A DNA stretch of 63,547 bases from the NCBI GenBank assembly GCA_963752755.1, contig CAVVZJ010000023.1, positions 1-63,547 on the forward strand. The letters run 5' to 3'. Below the pieces are notes generated by a model, which was not told where the DNA came from, searched no databases, and saw nothing but the letters and a program-made list of their open reading frames with translations. A program made the position numbers and the translations under genes. This stretch comes from CAVVZJ01 sp963752755. GTDB lineage: Bacteria > Planctomycetota > Planctomycetia > Isosphaerales > Isosphaeraceae. Every line of letters starts with the position of its first letter. Within the stretch, counting starts at the first letter, position 1. Positions 1 to 9,247 of this stretch are shown in pieces.

Positions 1-356
1 CGGTGATTTTCGTTATGGCGTTTCAAATCGCGTTCGCGTCATCACCAGCGGCGAGAGTCATCATAACGCGGCGAGCGTTCAGGTCAACACCCTGGTCCGA
101 AATTCTCCAGAAGATCCCTTATAACCGCTCTTCTGCATGGACTGAGCAGGCTGATTGACTCCAAACCGTCGGCGATCGAGGCCGATAGGCAAGGTTGACA
201 AGTTCGGTATCTCGAATGGCCCTGGTTGAGGCGATGGACATCGCCGGCATGGTGGCCGGATCGACCGGGGGTTCGCTTCTTCAATACAGAGCAGTCTGGG
301 GCCATTCTGTACTTTTATACCGTATTGTGGTGCCCACATCAGGGAGGGGGTCCACG
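1..356. other. Left edge without a recognisable gene
   Basis: No convincing reading frame is seen here. Short open frames on both strands lack family motifs and a ribosome binding site. A purine-rich stretch at about 341-350 is best read as the Shine-Dalgarno sequence of the next gene. The segment probably holds the promoter of the first winged-helix gene, but I cannot point to a clear -35/-10 pair. Confidence 0.4.
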
Positions 357-668
357 GTGGCCGTCGCCATGCCTGTCCAGACCGATTGGCTCAAAAGCGT
401 CCTGTTCGACCGGGGCTACCTAGCCCGGATCAAGGGCGAGTCCATCAAAGTGTACCTGGTGATGGTCCAGTCCTGTGGCGGCCAACCCGACCGAAGCGTG
501 CGCCTGAGCCTCAACCAGATCATGACGCGGACACAGCTTTCTTGCCCGACAGTCATCGAGAGCCTGGCCCGATTGGAGGATTTGGGTCTGGTTGTCCCGA
601 CCACGCGTGAGCGTGGGAAGGCGAAGACTTACTACGTTCCCGACCCACCCGCCTGCCTGTCCGCCTGA
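357..668 (+). CDS. Small winged-helix DNA-binding protein
   Basis: Predicted 103-residue protein. The C-terminal two thirds read as a winged helix-turn-helix: a helical segment with RIKGESIKVYLVMVQ, then LSLNQIMTRTQLSCPTVIESLARLEDLGLV (helix, recognition helix, helix), then a wing ending in TYYVPD. The GTG start at 357 is preferred because AGGGAGG lies about 8 bases upstream. An ATG at 369 has no such site, and an open frame reaching back to 195 looks like read-through. The downstream gene repeats the 'IKVYLV' helix, so the two are probably paralogues. This kind of domain occurs in replication initiators and phage regulators. The role is inferred as DNA binding only. Confidence 0.6.
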   Translation: MAVAMPVQTDWLKSVLFDRGYLARIKGESIKVYLVMVQSCGGQPDRSVRLSLNQIMTRTQLSCPTVIESLARLEDLGLVVPTTRERGKAKTYYVPDPPACLSA

Positions 669-710
669 AACGACGAGAGCGTCTGCTCCCAGGGAGGGCA
701 AGCAGCGGCC

Positions 711-1736
711 ATGGACGCCTATTTCTTCCGCGTCGATCACGACCTGCTCCGCTCAAAAGAGTTTCAATCTCTGGGCGGTTCGGCGATCAAGGTTTATCTC
801 GTCATCGGCTTGCATTCTAACTTCGGCACGGGATGGGCTTATCCCAGCGTTCGCACAATCGCCCGGCAGGCGGGCCTGAGCCGGCAGACAGTGCTCACGG
901 CTATCGAGGAGCTGGTCAAGGCGGGCATACTCACGACAAACAAAGCCGCAGGCAAGTCGAACGCCTACAAGATTCTTCGACAAGCTCCCGACAGACCGAG
1001 TGTCCGGCGGAACAAGGAACAAAGAGAGACAGCCACCGGTCCAAATCTTTTCGAGGAGGAGCCGGAAGCTGGTCCAAAAACTTTAGTGAACAGCTTCCCG
1101 GCCGGCCCAAAATCTTTAGAGGTCCTGGCCCAGTTCTTCGGCCCGGGAGGCCCCACCTCTGGGCCCAAACAAGAGACAGGAACGAGAGAAGAAGACAACA
1201 CGAGCATCCCGATCCCCGGAACCCCCTTCCGACTCACGGCAGAAGGCCGTCTCCTTGTTGCTGTGGATTTGCAAAAGCTATTAACGGAACAAGGATTACC
1301 TCGGCAAATCGCTGCCAAACTCGCGTCGCAGAGAAACCCCGAAGCCGTGGCCAAAGTTTTGCTCAACGCACTGTATCTTCAAAGCCAGGGCCGACTGCAA
1401 AATGGACCGGGCTACATCCGGGCGGGGATCGAAGACGAGTACGAGCTGCTACCCCAAGTTGCCAAACGGCTTGAGTCGCAGAAGCGAGAGCTTCAGGAAC
1501 GTCTCCGATCCCTGGCAACCAGGCAGCGTCGGAGACAGGAGGAAGCGTCGCGAGCCTCGGAAGAGGAAGCGATCGAGCTGCTGTTCGAGCAACTCGAACC
1601 CGATGCGCTGCAAACCTTGGTGGAGCAGGCAGTTCAATCTCTTCCCGCACCGCTCGTCCGGCGCAATCCTTCACTCACGAATCCGTTCGTGAGGGCCAAG
1701 GTTTACGAACTGGCCGGCGGCGATCCTGAGGATTGA
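711..1736 (+). CDS. Winged-helix replication-initiator-like protein
   Basis: 341 residues, starting at an ATG behind AGGGAGG. Residues about 1-90 form a helix-turn-helix domain of the type found in plasmid and phage replication proteins: IKVYLVIGLHSNFGTGWAYPSVRTIA, then QAGLSRQTVLTAIEELVKAG. The middle (about 100-165) is low complexity, rich in Gly/Pro/Lys. The C-terminal part has an 'LxEQGLPRQIAAKLA...NPEAVAKVLLNA...GPGYIRAGIEDEY' segment, resembling the C-terminal domain of replication initiators, followed by a charged coiled coil (about 250-300). It lies 42 bp after a shorter paralogue and converges on a ParB-methyltransferase gene. The replication role is inferred from domain style; no origin iterons were seen nearby. 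Confidence 0.6.
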   Translation: MDAYFFRVDHDLLRSKEFQSLGGSAIKVYLVIGLHSNFGTGWAYPSVRTIARQAGLSRQTVLTAIEELVKAGILTTNKAAGKSNAYKILRQAPDRPSVRRNKEQRETATGPNLFEEEPEAGPKTLVNSFPAGPKSLEVLAQFFGPGGPTSGPKQETGTREEDNTSIPIPGTPFRLTAEGRLLVAVDLQKLLTEQGLPRQIAAKLASQRNPEAVAKVLLNALYLQSQGRLQNGPGYIRAGIEDEYELLPQVAKRLESQKRELQERLRSLATRQRRRQEEASRASEEEAIELLFEQLEPDALQTLVEQAVQSLPAPLVRRNPSLTNPFVRAKVYELAGGDPED

Positions 1737-1743
1737 ACTTCTT

Positions 1744-3069
1744 TCAATGGCTTGGTTTACGCATGACGAGCAGGTCACGAACCTGACCGAGCATGCGGCC
1801 CTCCTGACGGGCGCGCTGGACGTGCTGCGGCAGGTAGTCGCCGGACATTGGGCAATGGATCCGACGTTCGGGCAGGAAACCGGCGTCCCGCAGGGCGTCG
1901 TAGCCGAGGAAGACGTGGTCGATGTAGCCTGATCCGGCCGGCAAGTCCTTTTCGGTTTGATTCGCCAGTAAAAGCGCGACACGTCCTCCCGGGTGGAGCG
2001 TGGCGTAGGAGCCCCGCGCCAATTCTTGCAAAAATGCAATCCACTCACCCAAGGGCGCCTCGGCCACGGTCTGGGTCTGGTAGCGTCGTGCGAGCATCGT
2101 GTGGTAGGGCGGATCGCAGAAAATCAGTGAGCAACCCTGAGATTCTGGTGTAAATCCAGATTTTACATCATGGCGGCAGATGTCTGGGCGGGTCGGATGG
2201 ATGTCATAAGCCAGGCATCGGCGTCCCATGGCCTGGCAGACGTCCAGCGTGGTGCCGCCGCCGGCCATCGGATCGACGACGAGGTCGCCGGGGGCAGTGA
2301 AATAGTGAAGGGTGTGAGCGACGATGGCCGCCGGAATTGATCCCGGATGTGGGAGGCCGTAGGCGCGGTCGTGGCGGAAGGGCCAGACATCGTAAGGGGT
2401 CGGACGGAAGCCGGCGGTGAAGCGGTCCCGACGGCGGAGGTCTTTATAAGCGGCATGGATGGTCTTGGTGCCGGCGTCGAGTTGGGAGATTGCGGCCAGG
2501 GCGCGGGGATCGTCATCGCGGGCGGCGAGCCAGATGGCGCGGGCTTGGCGGTAGAGGTCCTTGCCGCCGAGGCTGAGGATGCGGGCGACAGTGGTATCGG
2601 TGCGACCGGCCCGAGCGTCGGAATTCCGACGCTCGGCAGATTCGGGATGCGACTGGCGGAGATTGGCGCGGCGGCGCTGGTCGGCGGCCGCTGCATGGTG
2701 GGATTCGAGGGCGTCGGCCTCCCGCATGAGCTGGCTGAAAGTCTTGCGACGCTGGCGGTTGTATTCCAGGACTGCCCGCTGTCGGGGGAGTCCGCGCGGG
2801 ATCGAGCGGACCTGGCACGGGATCGCAAGGAGGCCGAGCGTCCGGGCACAGGCGAGGCGGCGGTGGCCGGAGACCACCTCCCAGCCGTGTTTGTCGGGGG
2901 TCACGACGAGGGGGACGAGCACGCCACGCTCGCGGATACTGGCGAGGAGGTCGTCGATCTCGGTGGCTGGGTCGCCATAAACTTTGAGGCTGAAAGGATT
3001 ATTGTGGATCGCCTCGACCGGCAGGGGGAGGATCGGGGCGGGGGCGTCGAGGGTGCTGGCGGTGCTCAT
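1744..3069 (-). CDS. ParB N-terminal domain / DNA methyltransferase fusion
   Basis: About 441 residues. The N-terminus is a ParB/Srx-like nuclease-fold domain: 'LPVEAIHNNPF' start, 'SIRERGVLVPLVV', and the diagnostic VVSGHRRLACARTLG. A basic helical linker follows. The C-terminal half is a Rossmann-type DNA methyltransferase with a SAM motif (VVDPMAGGGTTLDVCQAMG, then YDIHP) and the amino-methylase catalytic motif CDPPYHT. The SAM motif precedes DPPY, unlike the usual order in beta-class N4/N6 methylases. The ATG at 3069 is preferred, with AAGGA about 10 bases upstream; longer in-frame extension lacks motifs. Such fusions are typical of phage, plasmid and integrative elements, which fits the adjacent replication-like genes. 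Target sequence unknown. Confidence 0.8.
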   Translation of the reverse strand: MSTASTLDAPAPILPLPVEAIHNNPFSLKVYGDPATEIDDLLASIRERGVLVPLVVTPDKHGWEVVSGHRRLACARTLGLLAIPCQVRSIPRGLPRQRAVLEYNRQRRKTFSQLMREADALESHHAAAADQRRRANLRQSHPESAERRNSDARAGRTDTTVARILSLGGKDLYRQARAIWLAARDDDPRALAAISQLDAGTKTIHAAYKDLRRRDRFTAGFRPTPYDVWPFRHDRAYGLPHPGSIPAAIVAHTLHYFTAPGDLVVDPMAGGGTTLDVCQAMGRRCLAYDIHPTRPDICRHDVKSGFTPESQGCSLIFCDPPYHTMLARRYQTQTVAEAPLGEWIAFLQELARGSYATLHPGGRVALLLANQTEKDLPAGSGYIDHVFLGYDALRDAGFLPERRIHCPMSGDYLPQHVQRARQEGRMLGQVRDLLVMRKPSH

Positions 3070-3318
3070 GGCCGGAACGTCCTTGTCCGCGGCGGAGAAA
3101 AAAACGGGGTTGGTTCGGGCGATCATTAAGCCGAGGACGCTCATGGCTGTCCAGAACGATTCTGGAGTGGAGGTTGGGATGGGGCCGATATTGCCGGCTG
3201 CATTGGTCTGGACGTCGTAGGAGTTCCGACAGACAATGCGTCGGGGACCGGGAAGGTCTCCGGCGAGACGTCGCCGAGTCTGGAACCGACGGGCAGGCAA
3301 GGCAAGGAGGCCAGCGCC

Positions 3319-4233
3319 ATGTCGTCGTTGAGGCACGATGGGTCCCACCGGCCGTCATCGGTCGAAGGGACGGTGGGGGCCAACCTGCCGGACGGGTGGG
3401 AGACTGTAGGCTCCGGGGGGAAACCAAGCTTCCTCTCGATCATTGTTCCGTCGAAGAACGAAGGCCCGAGCCTGCCGCAACTGGTTGCGGAGATCGTGGC
3501 GGCCTTCCGACCCTTGGCGGCTCGGCGGGGCGAGGGTCATCCCCTGGAGGGGTTCGAGATCCTGGTCGTCGATGACGGCTCGACCGACGCCACTCCGGCG
3601 GTCCTGGCCCGGCTGGTGGACGAGTATCCCGAACTGCGGCCGATCCGGTTCCGGGAGAACTACGGGCAGTCGGCGGCGACCCTGGCCGGATTCCAGGCGG
3701 CGCGGGGAGCGTGGGTGGCGATCCTGGATGCCGACCTCCAGAACGACCCGGCCGATCTGGCCCGACTCTGGGACGCCTTGCCCGGTTACGACGCTGGCCT
3801 GGGCTGGCGGGTCAAGCGGGAGGACGTCTGGTCCAAGCGGATCATCAGCAAGTGGGCCAACCGGGTCCGCAACTGGGCCCTGGGACAGTCGGTCCGGGAT
3901 ACGGGCTGCGCGGTGCGCATCTTCCCTCGGGAAGTGGCGTTGCGGTTCCCGATGTTCCACGGAGCGCATCGGTTCTATGGGCCGCTCTTAATTCGAGAGG
4001 GGTGCCGGATCGTGCAGATCCCGGTGGGGCACCGGCCGAGGCCGCACGGGCAGTCGCACTACAACATCTGGAACCGGTCGATCAAGGTGATCGTCGATCT
4101 GTTCGGGGTGGCCTGGCTGATGAGGAGGCCGGTGCGTTACCAGTTGCGTGCGCTACGGGACGAGGTCCCGGTGCCGCCGCCCCACGCAGGCGCGGCTCGA
4201 TCGGTCGCGAAGGCGGACGTCCGGGGGGCCTGA
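3319..4233 (+). CDS. Glycosyltransferase family 2, dolichol-phosphate mannosyltransferase-like
   Basis: 304 residues, with a strong AAGGAGG upstream of the ATG. GT-A fold: 'FLSIIVPSKNEGPSLPQLVAEI', nucleotide-binding VVDDGSTDATPAVLARL, 'NYGQSAATLAGFQAARG', and the catalytic/metal segment ILDADLQNDPADL. It lacks the C-terminal membrane helices of ArnC-type enzymes. The next gene, 3 bp away, encodes an LpxB-N membrane protein that may provide the membrane part. Likely transfers a sugar from a nucleotide donor to a polyprenyl phosphate at the inner face of the membrane. The exact sugar cannot be read from sequence. Confidence 0.85.
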   Translation: MSSLRHDGSHRPSSVEGTVGANLPDGWETVGSGGKPSFLSIIVPSKNEGPSLPQLVAEIVAAFRPLAARRGEGHPLEGFEILVVDDGSTDATPAVLARLVDEYPELRPIRFRENYGQSAATLAGFQAARGAWVAILDADLQNDPADLARLWDALPGYDAGLGWRVKREDVWSKRIISKWANRVRNWALGQSVRDTGCAVRIFPREVALRFPMFHGAHRFYGPLLIREGCRIVQIPVGHRPRPHGQSHYNIWNRSIKVIVDLFGVAWLMRRPVRYQLRALRDEVPVPPPHAGAARSVAKADVRGA

Positions 4234-4236
4234 GTC

Positions 4237-4722
4237 ATGGTCGGCAAGCTTGGGATGGTTCTGGTCCTGCTCGGACCGGCGGAGATCGTCGTCTGTCCGA
4301 CGTGCGGCCACGAACAGGCGGTCTCGCCGCTGTACTGGCTGGCCATCGGGTTCCTGGGGCAGGCGATTTTCACGGCGAGGTTCCTGGCGCAGTGGATTGC
4401 GTCGGAGCGGCGGCGAGATTCGGTCGTGCCGGTCGTCTTCTGGTGGCTGAGCCTCTTCGGGGGCTTGACCTTGCTCTCGTACGCGATCCATCGGCGAGAC
4501 CCGGTGATCGTTGTTGGACAGAGCATGGGGGTGTTCATCTACGTGAGGAACCTGATGCTCGTGGCCAAGGGAAAGCGCCGGGCGGTTCGCCGGCAGGGCC
4601 GGGTTCGGGAGGAGGGCCGCAGCGGCCAAACGCCGGGGGAGGCGGTTCCCCCGGTTCCCTCGACGATTCCCCGGCCGCATGTGGCGGAGGGAAGGTCGCG
4701 GATTGATACGCCGGCGGCGTGA
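4237..4722 (+). CDS. Lipid A biosynthesis (LpxB N-terminal) domain membrane protein
   Basis: 161 residues in a tight operon with the glycosyltransferase upstream (3 bp gap). The LABN signature is clear: 'YWLAIGFLGQAIFTARFLAQWIASE' followed by 'VPVVFWWLSLFGGLTLLSYAIHRRDPVIVVGQ' and 'GVFIYVRNLML'. These give three membrane helices. The first ~30 residues carry a CPTCGHE stretch, unusual for the family. The last ~50 residues are Arg/Gly/Pro-rich and lie antisense to the end of the next gene. Probably works with the GT2 enzyme in modifying or flipping a lipid-linked sugar (inference). The start is the ATG nearest the upstream stop. Confidence 0.75.
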   Translation: MVGKLGMVLVLLGPAEIVVCPTCGHEQAVSPLYWLAIGFLGQAIFTARFLAQWIASERRRDSVVPVVFWWLSLFGGLTLLSYAIHRRDPVIVVGQSMGVFIYVRNLMLVAKGKRRAVRRQGRVREEGRSGQTPGEAVPPVPSTIPRPHVAEGRSRIDTPAA

Positions 4723-5926
4723 CCGGTCGGGGGATCGGTGAGTTGGCTTCGTTCAGAAATCGGCAAGGTTTGCCGGGCTCCTCCAGGTTGACGGGAGGAG
4801 ACGGGGGCGTGTCGGATGCCGGGTGGGTTGCCAGGGAGGGCTCGGCCGGGGATGATGACGCGGCGGAGGGGCGATCGGTCGGGCCCTCAACGCGGTCCGC
4901 TTCCGGGGGGAGAGGGGTCACGATCGGTTCCCTCCCCTGCGGGGGGAGGACCGCCGCGCCGAGATCGGGCGAGGGTTCGGGCTCGGTGGTCCAGGGTGCG
5001 GGCGAGGGCGCGGGCACGCAACCCGAGAAGGCGCCGTCGTCCGGTTCCTCGACGTCGGGGCGTCGGCGACGGCGTTCGAGGTAGTTGAGGATGCGGAAGA
5101 GGCCCAGCTCGCCGGCGGTCTCGTAACGGCGGCGGAGGTGGCCCGGCGCGGAGTCGTCGAAGGCGGCGCCTTCCAGGGCGACGTGGAGGGCGTCGGGGGA
5201 GGCGATCTCGTCGTGGAGGCGGCGGCGCTGTTCCTCCAGGCGCTCGAGGCGCAGGGCGATCAGCTTCGCCAGGGCGGCGCGGGCATAGGCGCGGCGGGAG
5301 CGGTCGGACTCCGACTCGGGCGGTGGGGGCGGGTTCGGCGGGGCGGGGTGGAGGGCGAGCAACTGGGGCGGGAGGGTCGAGGGACGCGGCTGGTCGGGCG
5401 ACGGGGGCGGCAGGGCCTCGCGGTTGAAGAGGGTCAGCTCGGCGGGTCGCGGGTCGCCCGGCTCGAACGGCCCGAGCAGGCGGATGAGGTCGTCCAGCCC
5501 CTGGGAGTCGAGCCAGCCGCGCGACTCGACGACGGCGGCCAGGCGTTGCAAGAGCCGTATGGCCGAGGCGATCCGCGCGACCTCTTCGAGCCGCCGGGGC
5601 GCGAAGTCGGCCTCGGCCTGCCGGACGTTGGCCGCGACCCGGGCCGCATCGACGCGGCCGGCGCGGTCGAGCTTCACCGAATGCCAGGCCGCCCGGCTGA
5701 TCAGGTACTCTTCGAGCGCGTCGCGCGGTCCGAGGCACTCGCTCCAGGCGGCGACGCGCTCGCGGAGGCGGGCCTCGTCTTCCGGATGCAGGACGGCCCC
5801 CTCGCCGGCCAGGCCGTGGCGCAGGGCATTGCGGCGCGACCGGGCCTTGCCTTCCTCGGTCCTTGGTCCGGTGCTTTTCCTGGCGTTTTCCCGATTGGCC
5901 AGGAGGCGGGCTTCGCTGAGAGCCAT
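4535..5926 (-). CDS. 'STGPRTxEGKxxSRxNAxxHGL' family protein (function unknown)
   Basis: About 463 residues starting MALSEARLLANRENARK. The N-terminus carries the signature NRENARKSTGPRTEEGKARSRRNALRHGL, a conserved family of unknown function that is abundant in planctomycetes. Residues about 50-170 are helical and charged; 200-280 contain Pro-rich spacers and a second helical block. The last ~150 residues are low-complexity Pro/Ser/Gly. The C-terminal 188 bp lie antisense to the LpxB-N gene, so the true end may be earlier. The ATG at 5926 is preferred over one 15 codons upstream because GGAG precedes it and conservation begins there. No catalytic motif was recognised. Confidence 0.6.
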   Translation of the reverse strand: MALSEARLLANRENARKSTGPRTEEGKARSRRNALRHGLAGEGAVLHPEDEARLRERVAAWSECLGPRDALEEYLISRAAWHSVKLDRAGRVDAARVAANVRQAEADFAPRRLEEVARIASAIRLLQRLAAVVESRGWLDSQGLDDLIRLLGPFEPGDPRPAELTLFNREALPPPSPDQPRPSTLPPQLLALHPAPPNPPPPPESESDRSRRAYARAALAKLIALRLERLEEQRRRLHDEIASPDALHVALEGAAFDDSAPGHLRRRYETAGELGLFRILNYLERRRRRPDVEEPDDGAFSGCVPAPSPAPWTTEPEPSPDLGAAVLPPQGREPIVTPLPPEADRVEGPTDRPSAASSSPAEPSLATHPASDTPPSPPVNLEEPGKPCRFLNEANSPIPRPVTPPAYQSATFPPPHAAGESSREPGEPPPPAFGRCGPPPEPGPAGEPPGAFPWPRASGSSRR

Positions 5927-6218
5927 GCTGGGGTCTCCGGTGGCATCATCGTCGTTGCGGGGCCTTTCCACGCCGCGCGGGCCGGTCGTCGCCCGCGGTC
6001 ATGGGACTCGGGGACGGACGGCGTCCCCTCTGCCATGATCGTCACATTGTTGCAGCCAAAATCGGCCGGTCAAGTGCCATAATGGGAATCTCGCCGCGAC
6101 CCTCTCGGTCGGCCGCCCGGCTGCCGGGAACTTTCTCGGGCTGGCGGGAGGGGAGGGCTTTATACTTGGGAGAGTTGAGGGCGGGGAGCGGAGGAGTCGA
6201 GAGGAAGGTGGAGCGACG

Positions 6219-7596
6219 ATGCCAGAGTTCCGGCGGGCGACCCGGCTGGGCGAGGTGGCGGCGGTGGTCGATCCGAGCCCGCTGAGGCCGGACGACGAGC
6301 GCTATGTGGACATCTCCAGGGGACGCCGGACCGATGACCTGAAGATGATGCGGGTCTGCCTGGAGGGGTTCGACGCCGGTCAGAACCGCTTCGCGAAGGT
6401 GGCGTTCACGGGGCATCGCGGCTGCGGCAAGTCCACGGAGCTTTTCCGGCTCGAACGGGAGCTGGATGGGCGGTTCACGACGCTGCACTTCTTCGCGACC
6501 GAGGAGGAGGTGCTGGCCGACTACGACTACGCCGAGCTGTTCCTCTGGCTGACCGACGCCGTGGTCCGCTCGTTCGCGGAGTGGGGGACGCCGATCGACG
6601 CCCGGCTCGCGGAGGACGTGGCAACCTGGTTCGCCGAGGTCACGCTGGGCGAGGCGGAGGCGGTCAAGAAGGAGATCGAGCTGAGCACCGAGGCGCAGAC
6701 CGGCGGCAAGGTCGGCCTGTTGGGGATCAGCCTGGGCTTGCTGGCGAAGCTCAAGTCGGCGATCGCGGGGAGTCACGAGAAGCGCCGGGAGATCCGGCGG
6801 AAGCTCCAGCAAGACCCCGGCGAGCTGGTCCGGCGGTTCAACCTCCTGCTGGACAACGCGCAGACCGTCCTGAGGAAGCACGGCAAGCCGGCGGACCTGC
6901 TGATCGTCGTGGACAACCTCGACCGCCTGACGCCGGAGGTCAGCCGGCACTTGTTCTTCGACAGCGGAGAGTTCCTCAAGCTGCCGAAGGCGCACTTCAT
7001 CTACACGGTCCCGATCGCGACGGCCCTCTCGCCGAGGAACATCGGCACGGTCTTCGAGCAGTATTTCACCTTGCCGATGGTGAAGGTCCGCACGCGGGAG
7101 GGGAAGCCGTACAGGGCCGGGCTCGATGCGCTGGTGGACGTGGTCGCGGCGCGGATCGAACTTGGAGATGTCTTCGCCAGTCGCGCGGTGGTTCGCAAGC
7201 TGGCGGAGGCGTCGGGCGGGAGCGTCCGCGACCTGATGCGGCTGCTCAACTACGCCTATCTGGCGGCGCGGGGCCTACGAGCGGCCGAAGATCGACAGCA
7301 AAGCGGCGGACCGGGCGATCCAGAAGCTGCGGGGCGACTTCGAGAAGCTGCTTGTACCCGCCGGCAGTTACTTCCCCCTCATGGCCCGGATTCATGAGAC
7401 GAAGACGGACGGGGCCCCGCGGAGCGCGGAGTTGGACCCGGGGAAGATCGACGGCTATCGCACGTTCTTCGGCCAGCTCCTGACCAACGGCTCGGTCCTC
7501 GAATACAACGGCGACGAGACCTGGTACGACGTCCACCCCGTGATCCGCGACATCCGCGCCTTCCGCGACGCCGTGTCGCCCCCCGCGACCAGTTGA
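6219..7596 (+). CDS. ATPase (P-loop) of an ATPase-TPR module, one frameshift
   Basis: About 458 residues after repair. Walker A is GHRGCGKST (residues ~65-73) and Walker B is LLIVVDNLDRL (~227-237). The first ~50 residues, including YVDISRGRRTDDLKMM, look like a fixed linker, and a hydrophobic GLLGISLGLLAKL lies at about 165-178. After 'LLNYAYLAAR' the frame breaks at a GGGG near 7267-7272. Removing one G restores GAYERPKIDSKAADRAIQKLRGDFEKLL and a C-terminus ending at 7596. The next gene starts 14 bp later, so the two form an operon. It resembles stand-alone ATPases that partner effector or TPR proteins in conflict or signalling modules (inference). No helicase or protease motifs. Confidence 0.65.
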
Positions 7597-7610
7597 GTTG
7601 AGCCGAACCA

Positions 7611-9158
7611 ATGGCCCGCACCCGCACCCGACGAGGCGACGCCGGACCGACCGCCCCCGACGAGAACACGCTCAACCTCCGCGAGCTGGTCGTCTTCCTC
7701 GAAGACGCCCCCGGCTTCCGGCTCGGCCTGGCGACCTACGACCACCCCGAGACCCGCGAGGCGATCCTCGAACGGCTGGCCGGGATGGTCGCCGACCGCC
7801 CGATCCACCTGACCCGCCTCGACCTGACCCGCACGCCGGACGAGACCGCCCTCCTCGACCGGCTCCAGCAACACCTCCGCGACCACCCCGCGCCCGAGGG
7901 GACGCATCCGGCGGTGATGGTCGTCGGCCTGGAGTCGGCGATCGACTTCCACCTCAAGCCCGACCTCTCCGGCGACGTCTTCCTCGGCGGCCCGCTGCTC
8001 CACAACGCCAACCTCCAGCGCGACGCCTTCCCCCGCTGCTGCCCGGTCCCCGTCGTCCTCTGGCTGAACCCCTGGGCGACCACCGCCTTCGCCCAGTCCG
8101 CCCCCGACCTCTGGCACTGGCGCACCGGCTCCTTCACCTTCGCCGGCTCGCCGGAGGGGCGCCGGAAGCTCGAACGCGCTCTTGATGGCAACACCCCTCA
8201 TCGAGACGGATGGACTGCCCCGCGAGCGCAAGCGCGAGCGGATCGGCATCCTTCGCGACCTGCTCTCCGAGCTGGAGAATGCCGACGATCGGGCGGGAAC
8301 CGGGAACAAGGCCCGGCGGGCTGGTATCCTGCACGAGATCGGCCGGATCCTTCATGGTCTATCCGATCCACGAGGAGCCATCGACTACTTCGAGCAAGCC
8401 CGTGATCTCTTTCATGAGATCGGGGACCGACTGGGCGAGGGCAACGCCGTCGGCAACCTGGGCAATGCCTACGCCGACCTCGGCCAGACCGAGCGGGCCA
8501 TCGAACTCTACGAGCAGCGATTGGCCATCGCCCGCGAATCGGGGACCGTGCGGGCGAGGGCAACGCGGTCGGCAACCTGGGTCGCGCCTACGCCGCCCTC
8601 GGCCAGACCGAGCGGGCCATCGAACTCTACAAGCAAGCGCTGGTGATCGATCCGTGAGATCGGGGACCGCCGGGGCGAGGGCGTCGACCTCGGCAACCTG
8701 GGCAATCGCCTACGCCGCCCTCGGCCAGACCGAGCGGGCCAGTCGAATTCTACGAGCAAGCACTGGTGATCGTGCGCGAGATCGGGATCGCCGAGGCGAG
8801 GGCAACGCGGTCGGCAACCTGGGCCTTGCCTACGCCGATCCTCGGCCAGATGGGGCGAGCCATCGAACTCTACGAGCAGCGATTGGCCATCGCCCGCGAG
8901 ATCGGCGACCGCCGGGGCGAGGGCATCGTCCTCGGCAACCTGGGCATCGCCTACGCCGCCCTCGGCCAGACCGAGCGGGCGGTGAGTTTGCTGGAGCGGG
9001 CGTTGCAGATCGGGCAGGAGATTCAGGACCCACGGATCGTTCGGTTCGCCTCGGCCCGACTGGAAGAACTCCGTGGAAGCCGGGAAAGCTCGGCGACGGA
9101 CTCGGGGGGGATGCGGGAAGAGGCGAAGAGTCCGGAGGGGCGGTCGGGGACGACGTGA
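7611..9158 (+). pseudogene. TPR protein with conserved N-terminal domain, multiply frameshifted
   Basis: The N-terminal ~190 residues are intact: 'LNLRELVVFLEDAPGFRLGLATYD', 'VMVVGLESAIDF', 'NANLQRDAFPRCCPVPVVLWLNPWAT', 'APDLWHWRTGSFTF'. This domain is typically found ahead of TPR repeats and beside ATPases. A +1 shift near 8195 leads into ETDGLPRERKRERIGILRDLLSELE. There follow about five TPR units (GEGNAVGNLGNAYADLGQTERAIELYEQRLAIAREIGDR pattern) in which the reading frame changes near 8537, 8650, 8708, 8745, 8790 and 8838. The last unit and C-terminus (8860-9158) are intact. Without correction it cannot make a full product. Either truly decayed or a local consensus failure in near-identical repeats. 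Confidence 0.6.
8419..9020 (+). repeat. TPR-coding direct repeats, about 120-bp period
   Basis: Five consecutive units share a core equivalent to GGCGAGGGCAACGCGGTCGG followed by 'caacctggg' at about 8430, 8550, 8671, 8798 and 8915. Each encodes a 40-residue tetratricopeptide-like unit. The spacing wavers from exactly 120 bp because of single-base insertions and deletions. Confidence 0.75.
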
Positions 9159-9247
9159 TCCACAGGGTCACGAGTGAAGCGGCCACCGGCCCACGAAGTC
9201 GTGGGCCTGCCGTCCAGGCCAGGCGCCGACGATTCCGAGGGAGCGAA

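Noticed and set aside
357..1736. A replication origin beside the winged-helix genes
   Set aside because: No iterons, AT-rich unwinding stretch or DnaA-box cluster were visible within the window's left 3 kb.
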